Source of the DNA: Humibacter ginsenosidimutans
GTDB lineage: Bacteria; Actinomycetota; Actinomycetes; Actinomycetales; Microbacteriaceae
Reading direction: 5' to 3'
NCBI RefSeq assembly: GCF_007859675.1
Contig: NZ_CP042305.1
Coordinates: 2,480,001 to 2,544,000 of the forward strand
Length of the DNA stretch: 64,000 nt
A program made the translations under genes and the position numbers. Positions 44,606 through 53,412 of the stretch are shown here, piece by piece. The number at the start of each line of letters is the position of its first letter. Position 1 is the stretch's first letter. The notes beneath the pieces are model-generated. The model was given only the letters and a program-made list of their open reading frames with translations, did not search any database and had not been told where the DNA came from.

Positions 44606-45964
44606 TCAGCGCACCCGCTTGATGGGCACGAAGAACGCGATGCACGCGAGCGCCAACAGCCCCGCGATGATGAACAGCGCGGTGTAGCCGAGCGTTCCGA
44701 TGATGATCGCGCCGATGCCGCCGCCGATCACGCCGGAGAGGGTATTTGTCGTGGTGAGGAATCCGAGATCGCGCGCCGCGGTCTCCTTGTTCGGGAGGAT
44801 CTCGACCATGAGGGCCTGGTCGACGGACGAGAAGGCCCCGAAGGCGAAGGCCGCGAGCAGGATGTTCACGTAGAGCACCCAGGTCTCGGTGCTGAGCAGC
44901 AGCACGGCCACGCCGGCGACGAACAGCACGACGCTGACGATGACGGGCGCCTTGCGCCGACGCAGCCGATCGGAGAGCGGACCGGCGATGGCCGTGGCGG
45001 CGGCCGCCGCGACGGCGAGCAGGATGCCGAGCACGGCGCCCAGCGACGCCGCCTGCTCGATCGACAGTCCGAAGTGATAGCGCAACTGCTGGGTCTGCGT
45101 CTGCACGAGCATCATCAGGCCGACCATGAAGACGAGCCGGCCGAGGTAGACGAACCAGTATTCGCGGTCCTTGGGCGGGCGGAAGGTCGACATGATCTCG
45201 CGCAGGTCGAAGAGCTTCTCGCCGGGGTTGCGACGCAGACGTGCACCCGGAATGGCGAGCACGACGACCAGCATCATCACCACCATGGTCCACGGCAGCA
45301 TCAGGAAGCCGACACTGAGGTGCTGCACCCCGAAGACCTGCACCAGCACGCTCACGACCACGCCTCCCAGCGCCGATCCGAGCAGGGTTCCGAAGCTCGC
45401 GAACGCGGACGCCCGTCCCATCAGCTTGGAGTTGACCCGGTCCGGAAGCAGTGCGGTGTAGCTCGCGAGCGTGGTGTTGAGCCCCACCTGGAAGCCGCAG
45501 AACAGCACGATCACCGCCCACACCGCGGTGTACGGCACGAAGGTCAAGCCCAGAATGCAGATCGCCGCGATGACGGTTCCCGTGATGATCCAGGGGTTAC
45601 GGCGGCCCAATCGTGTGCGGGTGTGGTCCGACACATTGCCGGCGACGATCGCCGCGAGCGCGCCGAACAACGCACCGAACACGTTCGCCGCGCCGATCGA
45701 GGCGTTGGCTCCCGCCTCGTCGAGCCGCGCCGTGAAGTTGTAGGCCATGAGGCCCGCGACCGCCGAGGTGGGGATGGCTGCGCCGAGGATCATGAGCATG
45801 TTGACCGGACCGAACCAGCCCAGCCTGCTGACGAACCGACGCTCGCCGAGCTCGTTCGTGGGCGACTCGTCGGACGCGAAGCTCGCGGGAGCGGCGACAT
45901 CCTGCGTGGGCGCTTGACCGGTCGGCTCGGTGGGGGGTGCGGGCGTAGGGGCGTCCTGTGACAT
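44606..45964 (-). CDS. GPH/SLC45-type MFS transporter, probable sugar carrier
   Basis: A 452-residue protein with 12 hydrophobic segments after a Pro/Ala-rich 45-residue N terminus. VSDHTRTRLGRRNPWIITGT (about 117-136, the cytoplasmic loop 2-3 motif of glycoside-pentoside-hexuronide and SLC45 carriers) is clear, and SDRLRRRKAPVIV is its second-half equivalent. Divergent from the GH1 glycosidase operon, which makes it a likely glycoside importer; substrate unproven. The start at 45964 (MSQDAPTPAP) is the first after a non-conserved extension. Confidence 0.82.
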   Translation of the reverse strand: MSQDAPTPAPPTEPTGQAPTQDVAAPASFASDESPTNELGERRFVSRLGWFGPVNMLMILGAAIPTSAVAGLMAYNFTARLDEAGANASIGAANVFGALFGALAAIVAGNVSDHTRTRLGRRNPWIITGTVIAAICILGLTFVPYTAVWAVIVLFCGFQVGLNTTLASYTALLPDRVNSKLMGRASAFASFGTLLGSALGGVVVSVLVQVFGVQHLSVGFLMLPWTMVVMMLVVVLAIPGARLRRNPGEKLFDLREIMSTFRPPKDREYWFVYLGRLVFMVGLMMLVQTQTQQLRYHFGLSIEQAASLGAVLGILLAVAAAAATAIAGPLSDRLRRRKAPVIVSVVLFVAGVAVLLLSTETWVLYVNILLAAFAFGAFSSVDQALMVEILPNKETAARDLGFLTTTNTLSGVIGGGIGAIIIGTLGYTALFIIAGLLALACIAFFVPIKRVR

Positions 45965-46070
45965 CGTCGAACTCCATTGTCGAAGGGATGCAGTGATGTG
46001 AGCGACGCAGACCCTACCGAGTGGTCGAATTTGCGTCGAGGTCAGTATCACCGCTTCGGCGTAGAAAATC

Positions 46071-46082
46071 TACCAGTTGGTA
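46071..46082. promoter_or_regulatory. operator-like TACCAGTTGGTA upstream of the glycosidase operon
   Basis: Mirrored arms TACCA/TGGTA with a 2-base centre, 14 bases before the GH1 start and within the divergent spacer. A candidate site for the TetR regulator encoded last in the operon. Confidence 0.5.
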
Positions 46083-46096
46083 ACTATGGTGAAGGA

Positions 46097-47353
46097 ATGC
46101 ACGAACTCCTCCCCGACGGATTCCTCTTCGGCGCCTCCACGTCCGCACACCAGATCGAAGGGAACAACGTCTCCAGCGACTGGTGGGCGTTCGAGAACGC
46201 GCCGGGCAGCCCGGTGACCGAGCCCAGCGGCGATGCCTGCGACAGCTTCCTGCGCTGGCGCGAAGACATGGACCTGCTGCGCTCGCTCGGCTTCGACAGC
46301 TATCGGTTCAGCGTCGAGTGGGCGCGCGTGGAGCCCGTTCGTGGCCGCATCTCGAACTCGGCCGTCGCGCACTACGTCGACATGGTCGAGTACGCCCGCC
46401 GCGTCGGGCTCGAACCCGTCGTCACCCTGCACCACTTCACGCATCCGCTCTGGTTCATGACCGACGGCGGCTGGCTCGCCGACGATGCGCTCGACAGGTT
46501 CCAGCGCTATCTGGATGCCGTCGCTCCGGTGCTCGACGCCGGCGTACGCACGGCCGTGACGATCAACGAGCCCAACATCCTCGCCGTCATGCACGCCATC
46601 GTGCGAGGCGAGGCCGAGCTCGAGGGCGGACTCCTCGGCGGTCTCCCCGCCCCGCACCGCCCGACCGCCGAGCGGCTCGCCGCGGCGCACCGGCTCGCCG
46701 TCGACCATCTACACCGCCGGCATCCGGGAGTGCGGGCCGGGTGGACCATCGCCAACCAGGCGGTGCAGTCGACGCCGGACGGTGACGCGGTCGCCGACGA
46801 CTACCGCCGCACCAGGGAGGACTGGTTCATCGAGCAGAGTCGCGGCGACGACTTCATCGGCGTGCAGTCGTACACCCGCACGATCATGGGGCGCGAGGGC
46901 ATCGTGCCGGTGGCGCCGGAAGTGGAACGCACGCTCACCGGCTGGGAGTACTACCCGGCCGCCCTGGAGGAGGCCGTGCGGCACACCGCCGAGGTCGCGC
47001 CGGGTATGCCGATCATCGTGACCGAGAACGGCGTCGCGGTCGCGGACGACGAGCGCCGCATCGACTACACGCGGCGAGCGCTCCGCGGTCTCGCGCGGGC
47101 GATGGCGGACGGCATCGACGTGCACGGCTACCTGCACTGGTCGGCGCTCGACAACTACGAGTGGGGTCGCTTCGCACCCACTTTCGGGCTGATCGCCGTC
47201 GATCGCACCGCCTTCGTGCGCACACCCAAGCCCTCCGCGTTCTGGCTCGGCTCCCTGGCCCGCCGGCGGATGCTCGTCGCACCGCAAGCCGAAGGCGAGG
47301 CGCCCCGCGACGACGAGTCGCACGACGCAGGCGCGACCCCCGCGACGCGATGA
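46097..47353 (+). CDS. GH1 beta-glycosidase
   Basis: A 418-residue TIM-barrel enzyme. FGASTSAHQIEGNN lies at the N terminus; the acid/base is Glu158 in TINEPN and the nucleophile is Glu310 in IIVTENG. Barrel strands include YRFSVEWARVEP and WSALDNYEW. It would hydrolyse beta-glucosides or related disaccharides in the cytoplasm (no signal peptide). The ATG at 46097 has GAAGGA directly in front. It is first of four genes joined by 4-base overlaps. Slightly short for GH1 (usually about 450-480). Confidence 0.88.
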   Translation: MHELLPDGFLFGASTSAHQIEGNNVSSDWWAFENAPGSPVTEPSGDACDSFLRWREDMDLLRSLGFDSYRFSVEWARVEPVRGRISNSAVAHYVDMVEYARRVGLEPVVTLHHFTHPLWFMTDGGWLADDALDRFQRYLDAVAPVLDAGVRTAVTINEPNILAVMHAIVRGEAELEGGLLGGLPAPHRPTAERLAAAHRLAVDHLHRRHPGVRAGWTIANQAVQSTPDGDAVADDYRRTREDWFIEQSRGDDFIGVQSYTRTIMGREGIVPVAPEVERTLTGWEYYPAALEEAVRHTAEVAPGMPIIVTENGVAVADDERRIDYTRRALRGLARAMADGIDVHGYLHWSALDNYEWGRFAPTFGLIAVDRTAFVRTPKPSAFWLGSLARRRMLVAPQAEGEAPRDDESHDAGATPATR

Positions 47354-49005
47354 ACGCGCTCCTTCCCCTTCCGCGACAGGGAGCACTCGACGGCCGTGCG
47401 GTGCCGCTGTCAACGGACGCGACGCTGACGATGAGCGGTCACCCGGGGCTGCTCACAAGGGTCCTGCCGCCCTTGGATGCGCTCGCGCGACGGGCGCGCG
47501 GAATCGGGCTCGCGGCATGCGCGCCGGGAATGCCCGGCACGAGTTCCCTGGGCTCGGCTTCGACTGCCCACCTCGGGCTGCGCTTCGAGGTGGTCGATGA
47601 GAGCCGGCTCGACGGGCTCCCGGCGGCGCTGGGCCAGGCGCCATGCGCTGCCGGAGCATTCGACGAGAGGTACGAGCTCGAGGTCGATGGCGATGGCGCT
47701 GGCGCGACGGTGCGTGCGGCATCGGCAGCTGGGGCGTTCAGGGGCGCGACGGTGCTGCTGCAGGCGCTGGACGCGAGTGACGGCATTCGAGTGCCGTCCG
47801 GCCGCATTCGCGACGCACCGCTGCTGGCCTGGCGCGGGCTCTCGCTCGACGTGGCGCGGCACTTCGTCGACGTCGACGACGTGAAGCGCGTGATCGACCT
47901 GCTCGCCTGGCATCGCCTGAACGTGCTGCATCTGCACCTGACCGACACGCAGGCATGGCGGCTCGAATCCGAACGGTGGCCGCTGCTCACGGCGACGGGC
48001 GCGCCCTTCTACTCGCGCGACGAATGGCGCGAGCTCGTGCGCTTCGCCGACGAGCGGTTCGTCACCATCGTGCCGGAGCTCGACATGCCCGGACACGTCG
48101 GCGCGGCGCTCGCCGCCTACCCCGAGCTGGCCGAGGGCGCCGAGTTCGCGCATCCCCGGCTCGGCTACCTCGACCCGCACGTGCCGGCCACAGTGCGGTT
48201 CGCGAGCGACGTGCTCGACGAGGTGACCGAGCTCAGCACCTCGGCGTTCGTGCACCTCGGCGGCGACGAGGCGTTCGGGATGCCCGAGCCCGCGTACGCC
48301 CGCTTCGTCGCCGAGGTCGTCGAGCACGTGCACGGCATCCCGCGCCGCGTGATCGGGTGGCAGGAGGCGACGCGGGCTGACGCCCTCTCGTCGACTCGTC
48401 TCGCCGGCCCCGACCTCGTGCAGCTCTGGATCAGCGAGAAGGATGCCTTCGACGCGGAGGCCGTCAAGGCGCGCACGTCGGCCGAGTACCACGCGCTCGT
48501 GGACGAGGCAGCGAAGACGGCCGCGCTCGCCCCGCAGGACGGTCCACGGGCGGTGGCCGCCGGCATTCCGCTGATCCTGTCGCCCTCGTCTCCGCTCTAC
48601 CTCAACCGCGGCTACGCGGAGCCGAGCGCCGACCCCGCTCAGACGGATGCCGGTGTTCGCCTCGGCTTCCCCGATTACGCGCCCGAGAACACCGCGGCGC
48701 TCGCGGACTGGGACCCGTTCGCCTGGGTGGCGGAGAATGTGCCGGGCGCCGCCATCGCCGGGGTCGAGGCGGCGATCTGGGGTGAGACCGTCGAATCGTT
48801 CGACGACCTCGCGCTGCTGCTCCTGCCGAGGCTGGCGGTCGTGGCGGAGCGAGCCTGGAGCCCGGCGGTATCCCCCTGGGAATCGGTCGCCGCCCGGCTG
48901 CGGTGCAATGACGAGGTGTGGGCGCGGATGGGCTTCGGCGCCTGGTACCGGTCCGTCGAGGTGATGCAGGGCCGGCGCCGGCCGACGGTGTGGGATCACT
49001 CATGA
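47350..49005 (+). CDS. GH20 beta-N-acetylhexosaminidase
   Basis: A 551-residue protein. A GH20b-like alpha/beta N-terminal part (about 1-150) precedes the barrel, with WRGLSLDVARHFVDVDDVKR, LHLHLTDTQAWRLES and the catalytic pair Asp306/Glu307 in HLGGDEAFG, the substrate-assisted mechanism signature. It removes terminal GlcNAc or GalNAc; no signal peptide is visible. The ATG at 47350 overlaps the GH1 stop (ATGA). With GH1 and a carbohydrate-type esterase it suggests intracellular breakdown of imported oligosaccharides, for example chitin or glycan fragments. Confidence 0.88.
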   Translation: MNALLPLPRQGALDGRAVPLSTDATLTMSGHPGLLTRVLPPLDALARRARGIGLAACAPGMPGTSSLGSASTAHLGLRFEVVDESRLDGLPAALGQAPCAAGAFDERYELEVDGDGAGATVRAASAAGAFRGATVLLQALDASDGIRVPSGRIRDAPLLAWRGLSLDVARHFVDVDDVKRVIDLLAWHRLNVLHLHLTDTQAWRLESERWPLLTATGAPFYSRDEWRELVRFADERFVTIVPELDMPGHVGAALAAYPELAEGAEFAHPRLGYLDPHVPATVRFASDVLDEVTELSTSAFVHLGGDEAFGMPEPAYARFVAEVVEHVHGIPRRVIGWQEATRADALSSTRLAGPDLVQLWISEKDAFDAEAVKARTSAEYHALVDEAAKTAALAPQDGPRAVAAGIPLILSPSSPLYLNRGYAEPSADPAQTDAGVRLGFPDYAPENTAALADWDPFAWVAENVPGAAIAGVEAAIWGETVESFDDLALLLLPRLAVVAERAWSPAVSPWESVAARLRCNDEVWARMGFGAWYRSVEVMQGRRRPTVWDHS

Positions 49006-50063
49006 CCGATGTCACTGACGAGGCACCGATTCGACCCGCCGACGAGCTCACCGGCTGGCCGCGGACGAGGTTCAGGCTTCTGGGACTGTGGATCGCCGTC
49101 GCGGTACGCATGAGGGCGCCGGTCTGGATGACGCTCCCCGCCATCCGCTCCGTCGGTCCGCTTCTCGAGGACCGCACCCTCGTTCCCGCCATGGCCGCGA
49201 TCGCTCCCCAGGACGTGCGACGCACGCTCGACGTGCGCTACGGCCGGTCCCCGGCGGAACTGCTCGATGTGTTCCGGCCGTTCGACGCGCACGGGCCACT
49301 ACCCGTGGTGGTGTGGGTGCATGGCGGGGGCTGGATCGGCGGCACCAAGAACGATCTGCGCCCCTACCTCGCCGTGCTTGCGTCGCACGGCTTCGCCGTG
49401 GTGGGCGTCGACTACACCTGGGCGCCGGAGGCGCACTACCCGACGCAGGTCGTGCAGGCGAGCAGGGCGGTCGAATGGGTGCGCTCGCACGCGGCCGCGC
49501 TCGGGATCGACCCGCACCGTCTCATCCTGGCCGGCGACTCGGCCGGCGCGCACATCGCCGCGCAGCTCGCTCGCGGGCTGACGGATGCCGGCTACGCCGC
49601 GCGCGCGGGCCTGCGGCTCGCTCCGGTCCCGGTTCCGAGCATCCGCGGAGCCGTGCTCACCTCGGGCCCGTTCCGGCTCGGTCCATCGAAACGCGACGCC
49701 ACCATGGGTGCCTTCGGCGACCTGCTCCTGCGCGCCTACACGGGCCACCGCGACTATCTGCGGGTGCCGATGCTGCGCACGGCATCCCTCGTCGACGACC
49801 TGGATGCCTCGTTCCCGCCCGCCTTCGTCTCGGCCGGCACCACGGACCCGATGCTGGCGGACTCCGTGGCGCTCGCCCGTGCGCTCGACGGGCACGGTGT
49901 GCCCGTCGAGGAGGCGTTCTTCCCCGCCGACCACGATCCCGAGCTTCCGCACGAGTTTGCCGTAGATCTGCGCCGGCCGGAGGCGCGCGACGTGCTGGAG
50001 CGCATCGCCGACTTCGTGCGACGCCGAACCGCGGAGCTGCCCGGCGCTAGCATCGACGAATGA
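49002..50063 (+). CDS. HSL-type alpha/beta hydrolase (esterase/deacetylase)
   Basis: A 353-residue protein. The oxyanion motif HGGGW begins at His107, the nucleophile is Ser180 in GDSAGAH, the acid is in AGTTDPM and the histidine in DHDPELPHEF. An N-terminal segment of about 85 residues holds a hydrophobic helix (LLGLWIAVAVRM). The family hydrolyses acyl or acetyl esters, so removal of acetyl groups from sugars is a fair guess. The ATG overlaps the GH20 stop by 4 bases, and the stop overlaps the TetR ATG. Confidence 0.85.
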   Translation: MTDVTDEAPIRPADELTGWPRTRFRLLGLWIAVAVRMRAPVWMTLPAIRSVGPLLEDRTLVPAMAAIAPQDVRRTLDVRYGRSPAELLDVFRPFDAHGPLPVVVWVHGGGWIGGTKNDLRPYLAVLASHGFAVVGVDYTWAPEAHYPTQVVQASRAVEWVRSHAAALGIDPHRLILAGDSAGAHIAAQLARGLTDAGYAARAGLRLAPVPVPSIRGAVLTSGPFRLGPSKRDATMGAFGDLLLRAYTGHRDYLRVPMLRTASLVDDLDASFPPAFVSAGTTDPMLADSVALARALDGHGVPVEEAFFPADHDPELPHEFAVDLRRPEARDVLERIADFVRRRTAELPGASIDE

Positions 50064-50743
50064 CCGCCGCGACCGCCGAGCCGAACGCCGGTGGACCGAG
50101 CGGGGAGCCCGCCTCGGCACCGCGTCTCACGAAGGGCCAGCGCACGCGGCAGCGCATCCTCGCGTCGGCGCTCGACCTGTTCCGCGAGCGCGGATTCCAG
50201 GCGGTCTCCCTCCGCGACATCGGGGCACGAGCCGGCATCACCCACGTGACGGTGCTGCACTACTTTCCGTCGAAGGACGAGCTGCTCACCGAGCTCATGG
50301 TGCATCGCGACGACGTCGAGCGCGACCACCTGTCGGACTTCGTGCTGGGCAACAGCGACCCGTACGATCCGCGTTGGCGCGGCCTGCGGAATCCCGCGCT
50401 GCGCTGGTTCATGTCACGGCTGGAGGGCAACGAATCGGAGCCCCAGGCGGCGCCCCTCTTCCTGCGCATCGCCATGGAGGCCACCGCCGAGGACCATTCG
50501 GCCCACGACCACTTCGTGCGCAGATACGAACTCGTGCGCCGCATGCTCAGCGATGCGCTGACCGACGAGTTCGCGCATCACCCCGACAGGACGGTCGCCG
50601 TCTCGCCGATGACGGCCGCGGAGCAGCTGATGGCGATCTCCGACGGCACGACGTTCCAGGAGGTCTACTGCGCCGACGCGACCCCGATCGTCGACAGCGC
50701 CTGGGCGTACCTGCGCCTGATCGGTGTCGCGGGCGAGTCCTGA
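50060..50743 (+). CDS. TetR-family regulator, last gene of the glycosidase operon
   Basis: A 227-residue protein. RILASALDLFRERGFQAVSL and DIGARAGITHVTVLHYFPSK (about 31-75) form the HTH, and the helical C-terminal domain is long for the family. It is translationally coupled to the esterase (ATGA), so it is probably an autoregulator of the operon, possibly acting on TACCAGTTGGTA at 46071. It ends one base before the convergent SDR stop. Confidence 0.85.
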   Translation: MTAATAEPNAGGPSGEPASAPRLTKGQRTRQRILASALDLFRERGFQAVSLRDIGARAGITHVTVLHYFPSKDELLTELMVHRDDVERDHLSDFVLGNSDPYDPRWRGLRNPALRWFMSRLEGNESEPQAAPLFLRIAMEATAEDHSAHDHFVRRYELVRRMLSDALTDEFAHHPDRTVAVSPMTAAEQLMAISDGTTFQEVYCADATPIVDSAWAYLRLIGVAGES

Positions 50744-50744
50744 T

Positions 50745-51500
50745 TCAGCGGCCGCCCGCCACCCGGAGAGTGGTCGCGGTCACATAGGAGGCATCCGGCG
50801 ACAGCAGCCACTCGATCGCGGCGGCGATCTCGTCGGGATCGGCGGCACGCTGCAGGGGGATGCCCGGCGCCATCCGCTCGATGCGATCGGCATCGCCGGT
50901 GCGCGCGTGCAGGTCGGTGTCGACGAGCCCCGGTGCCACACCCACCACACGGATGCCACGGGGCCCGACCTCCTTGCCGAGGCCCATCGTGAACGCGTCG
51001 ACGGCGGCCTTCGCGGCCGCGTAGTGCGTGTACTCGCCGGGACTGCCGAGCGTCGCCGCGCCGGAGGAGACCGTCACGATGACGCCCGGCGTTGCCGTGC
51101 GCTCGAACTCCTGCACCGCGAGGCGCGCGGTCAGCACCGTGGCCGTGAGGTTGACGTCGATGGTGCGCCGGATCTCCTCGGGCGGCGTCTGTGCGAGCGG
51201 GGCGAACCTCGTGGTGGTTCCCGCGTTGCACACCACCGCGTCGAGGCGTCCGAAACGCTCGCGCGCCGCTGCGAACGGGGCCTCGACGCCCTCGTCGGTC
51301 ACGACGTCGGCGCACACGGTCACCGCCTCTGCGCCCGACTCGCGGGCGGATGCCGCCACGCGGGCCGCCGCGGCGGCATCCGTCCGATACGTGAGCACCA
51401 GGTCGTGTCCGGCGCGGGCCAGCCGCAGCACGGTCGCGGCACCGATGCCACGCGAGCCTCCCGTGACGATGGCGACGGGTCGGAGCGACGTGGCACGCAT
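50745..51500 (-). CDS. SDR-family oxidoreductase (FabG-like)
   Basis: A 251-residue classical SDR. TGGSRGIG (about 13-20), CNAG (about 90-93), the catalytic serine in TVSSGAATLG, and Y-x3-K in YTHYAAAKAAVDAF are present, as is PGLVDTDLHAR. The closest pattern is 3-ketoacyl-ACP reductase or glucose dehydrogenase types; substrate unknown. One base separates its stop from the convergent TetR stop. Confidence 0.87.
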   Translation of the reverse strand: MRATSLRPVAIVTGGSRGIGAATVLRLARAGHDLVLTYRTDAAAAARVAASARESGAEAVTVCADVVTDEGVEAPFAAARERFGRLDAVVCNAGTTTRFAPLAQTPPEEIRRTIDVNLTATVLTARLAVQEFERTATPGVIVTVSSGAATLGSPGEYTHYAAAKAAVDAFTMGLGKEVGPRGIRVVGVAPGLVDTDLHARTGDADRIERMAPGIPLQRAADPDEIAAAIEWLLSPDASYVTATTLRVAGGR

Positions 51501-51549
51501 GGCCCGAGCCTACGGCGCCGCGAGCCCGTGACCCGCCGCGCCTGCCGCA

Positions 51550-52041
51550 TCAGTCGGCGTCGAGCACCCTCGCCGCGAATGCCGCGGCATGCTCACGGAG
51601 CGCGGTGATGCGGGCATCCCGCGCCGCCTCCACATCGAAGCCCGCGTAGGGCGCCGGGTCGCGCCTGCGCACGTTGGCCGAGCACTGGAAGCCCTCGCAC
51701 AGGAGCGTTCCCACGCTGTCTCCGTTGCGCCCGGCCTTGCCGCCGCGCTTGGCGCTGTAGAACACGACGTCGTGCGGAATGGTGACGTCTTCGCACCACG
51801 AGCACTGGGACTTGAAGCGGCTGCGTGCCTCGGATTTGCGTATGAGGATGCCCACCACGGCATCCGCTGTCGGCACGACCAGGTAGGCGACGCCGTCGTA
51901 TTTGCGGTCGCGCCAGCCGAGGTAGTCGAGCTTCTCCCAGTCGAGGGAGTCGAAGTCGGCGGGCAGTGTCAGGTTGTTGCGTTCGCGGAGAGAGGCGTTC
52001 ACGAAGGACGCGCGAATCTCCCGCTCGGTGACGGGGTGCAT
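51550..52041 (-). CDS. FBP-type treble-clef zinc-finger protein (EF-G-binding C-terminal domain)
   Basis: A 163-residue protein matching the C-terminal domain of FusB/FBP-like elongation factor G-binding proteins. FKSQCSWCEDVTIPHD (CxxC) and LLCEGFQCSANVRRR (the second Cys set) would hold zinc in a treble clef, and LDWEKLDYLGWRDRKYDGVA precedes them. FusB relatives remove EF-G from the ribosome and can give fusidic acid tolerance; whether this one does is unknown. The start at 52041 (MHPVTEREIR) follows AAACGGAAC on the coding strand. Confidence 0.78.
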   Translation of the reverse strand: MHPVTEREIRASFVNASLRERNNLTLPADFDSLDWEKLDYLGWRDRKYDGVAYLVVPTADAVVGILIRKSEARSRFKSQCSWCEDVTIPHDVVFYSAKRGGKAGRNGDSVGTLLCEGFQCSANVRRRDPAPYAGFDVEAARDARITALREHAAAFAARVLDAD

Positions 52042-52492
52042 GAAGAGTTCCGTTTCGTCGGATGGTGAGTGTCGCTGGTGGGGGAGGACCGCAGGGTCCG
52101 TCCATTCCGTGGGTTGAGGAGGACCCGCAGGGTCCGTCTCGAACCCGCCGATCGGCCGCGGTTTCGAAAGGCGCGCCTCTGGCGTGCTTCGGGGTCCGCG
52201 GGGACGGGTCTGACGGGAGAACGACCTATCTGCCGCCGGCGTTGCGCACGCCGACGACCTCCTCACGCCCCGAGGGCACGACGACCACGAAAGAACTCAC
52301 CCGAGCACTCTATCGACCTCGCCGGCATGCTCACCGAACGCTCTTAGCGGTGGACTTCGCGGTCGCCGATCGCGACACGCCGAGGCATCCGAAAAAGTCG
52401 GCACCGAGCGGTGTTCGCCTCTTCCCTTGCACCCTGCGGACGCCCTAAGGTGACACCCAGACTCTGTCGAATGACGCTGGGGGAGCGACGAC
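52042..52492. other. 451-base gap with a short repeated word
   Basis: No gene seen. GAGGACCGCAGGGTCCGTC at 52084-52102 recurs as GAGGACCCGCAGGGTCCGTC, ending at 52138. Each copy can form a small GGACC(C)/GGGTCC hairpin. The 3' part must hold the promoter of the next gene. Confidence 0.6.
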
Positions 52493-52924
52493 ATGGGACG
52501 ACGAGACGTTGGGGGTGCGCGCTCCGTGACGCGCCGCACGGTCATACTGGCCGGTGCGCCGCAGTACGCGGGCGTGGCGATGGCCGCGACGATCGTGCCT
52601 GCCGTGGCACAGGCATCCACGCCGGAGCGCGACACGTATGCGGATGCCGTCGGCCAACGCTTCGAGGCGGCCAGCGAATACGGCCGCTATGACCTCACGC
52701 TCGCCTCCGTGGAGTCCCTGTCGCAGGATGCGACGGATGCCGCGACCCGCTTCGGCCTCATGTTCGCCGCGACCGCCCCGCCGCCCGCCGGCGTCTATCG
52801 CCTCAGCGCGGTCGGCATCTGCTCGGTGCCCGACGCTCAGCTCTTCGTGGCCGCGTCTGCGCAGGCTCGCGGCCGCGCGTCGCGTCGCCGCTCGTCCTCT
52901 CGTTCCCTCGGCCGTCGCTCGTGA
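52493..52924 (+). CDS. second Tat-signal DUF6916-like protein
   Basis: A 143-residue protein. SVTRRTVILAG (about 11-21) begins a twin-arginine signal. The mature part, GQRFEAASEYGRYDLTLASV, then FGLMFAAT, AGVYRLSAVGI and AQLFVAAS, aligns with the protein at 38751-39287. The tail is Arg/Ser-rich. The ATG at 52493 has GGGGGAG 8 bases upstream. The stop overlaps the GNAT GTG by 4 bases, repeating the arrangement of the collar operon, but no collar gene follows here. Confidence 0.65.
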   Translation: MGRRDVGGARSVTRRTVILAGAPQYAGVAMAATIVPAVAQASTPERDTYADAVGQRFEAASEYGRYDLTLASVESLSQDATDAATRFGLMFAATAPPPAGVYRLSAVGICSVPDAQLFVAASAQARGRASRRRSSSRSLGRRS

Positions 52925-53412
52925 TAGCGCCGGACGAGCTGCACTATCGTCCCGTCTCCGACATCGACGGCCCCACGCTCTTCCGCCTCTTCAGGCAGGT
53001 GCACGCCGGCGAGATCGCCTCTCTGGCGCTCGACTCCGCCGCGCGCGAGGCGCTCGCCTGCATGCAGTTCGTCGAGCAGCGGCTGCGCACGCGCGCCGAG
53101 TTCCCCGACGCCGTCGACCTCGCCATCGAACACGACGACCGCCTCTGCGGCCGCATCGTGACCGTGCTGCGCGATGAGGGCATCCACCTGCTCGAGCTCA
53201 GCGTGCTCGCCGAGCACCGCGATCAAGGCATCGGGTCGCTCGCGATGCAGCGCCTCGCCCGCATCGCCGACGGCCACGGATGCCCGATCTGGCTTCGCGC
53301 GGACGCCGACACCGGCCGCTCCCGCGGCTTCCTCGAACGCGCCGGGTTCACCGTGACCGGACGGGACGGTCGTTTGCTCGTCGCGCCCGCCCACCGGATC
53401 GCGGCGGCCTGA
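52921..53412 (+). CDS. GNAT-family N-acetyltransferase paired with DUF6916-like protein
   Basis: A 163-residue GNAT protein. LLELSVLAEHRDQGIGSLAM (about 77-96) is the acetyl-CoA loop with Q-x-G-I-G, followed by LRADADTGRSRGFLERAGF. The GTG start is coupled to the preceding stop (GTGA). Its 3' end overlaps the convergent MFS gene by 65 bases. The substrate is unknown; pairing with a Tat-exported DUF6916 protein occurs twice in this window. Confidence 0.8.
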   Translation: MIAPDELHYRPVSDIDGPTLFRLFRQVHAGEIASLALDSAAREALACMQFVEQRLRTRAEFPDAVDLAIEHDDRLCGRIVTVLRDEGIHLLELSVLAEHRDQGIGSLAMQRLARIADGHGCPIWLRADADTGRSRGFLERAGFTVTGRDGRLLVAPAHRIAAA

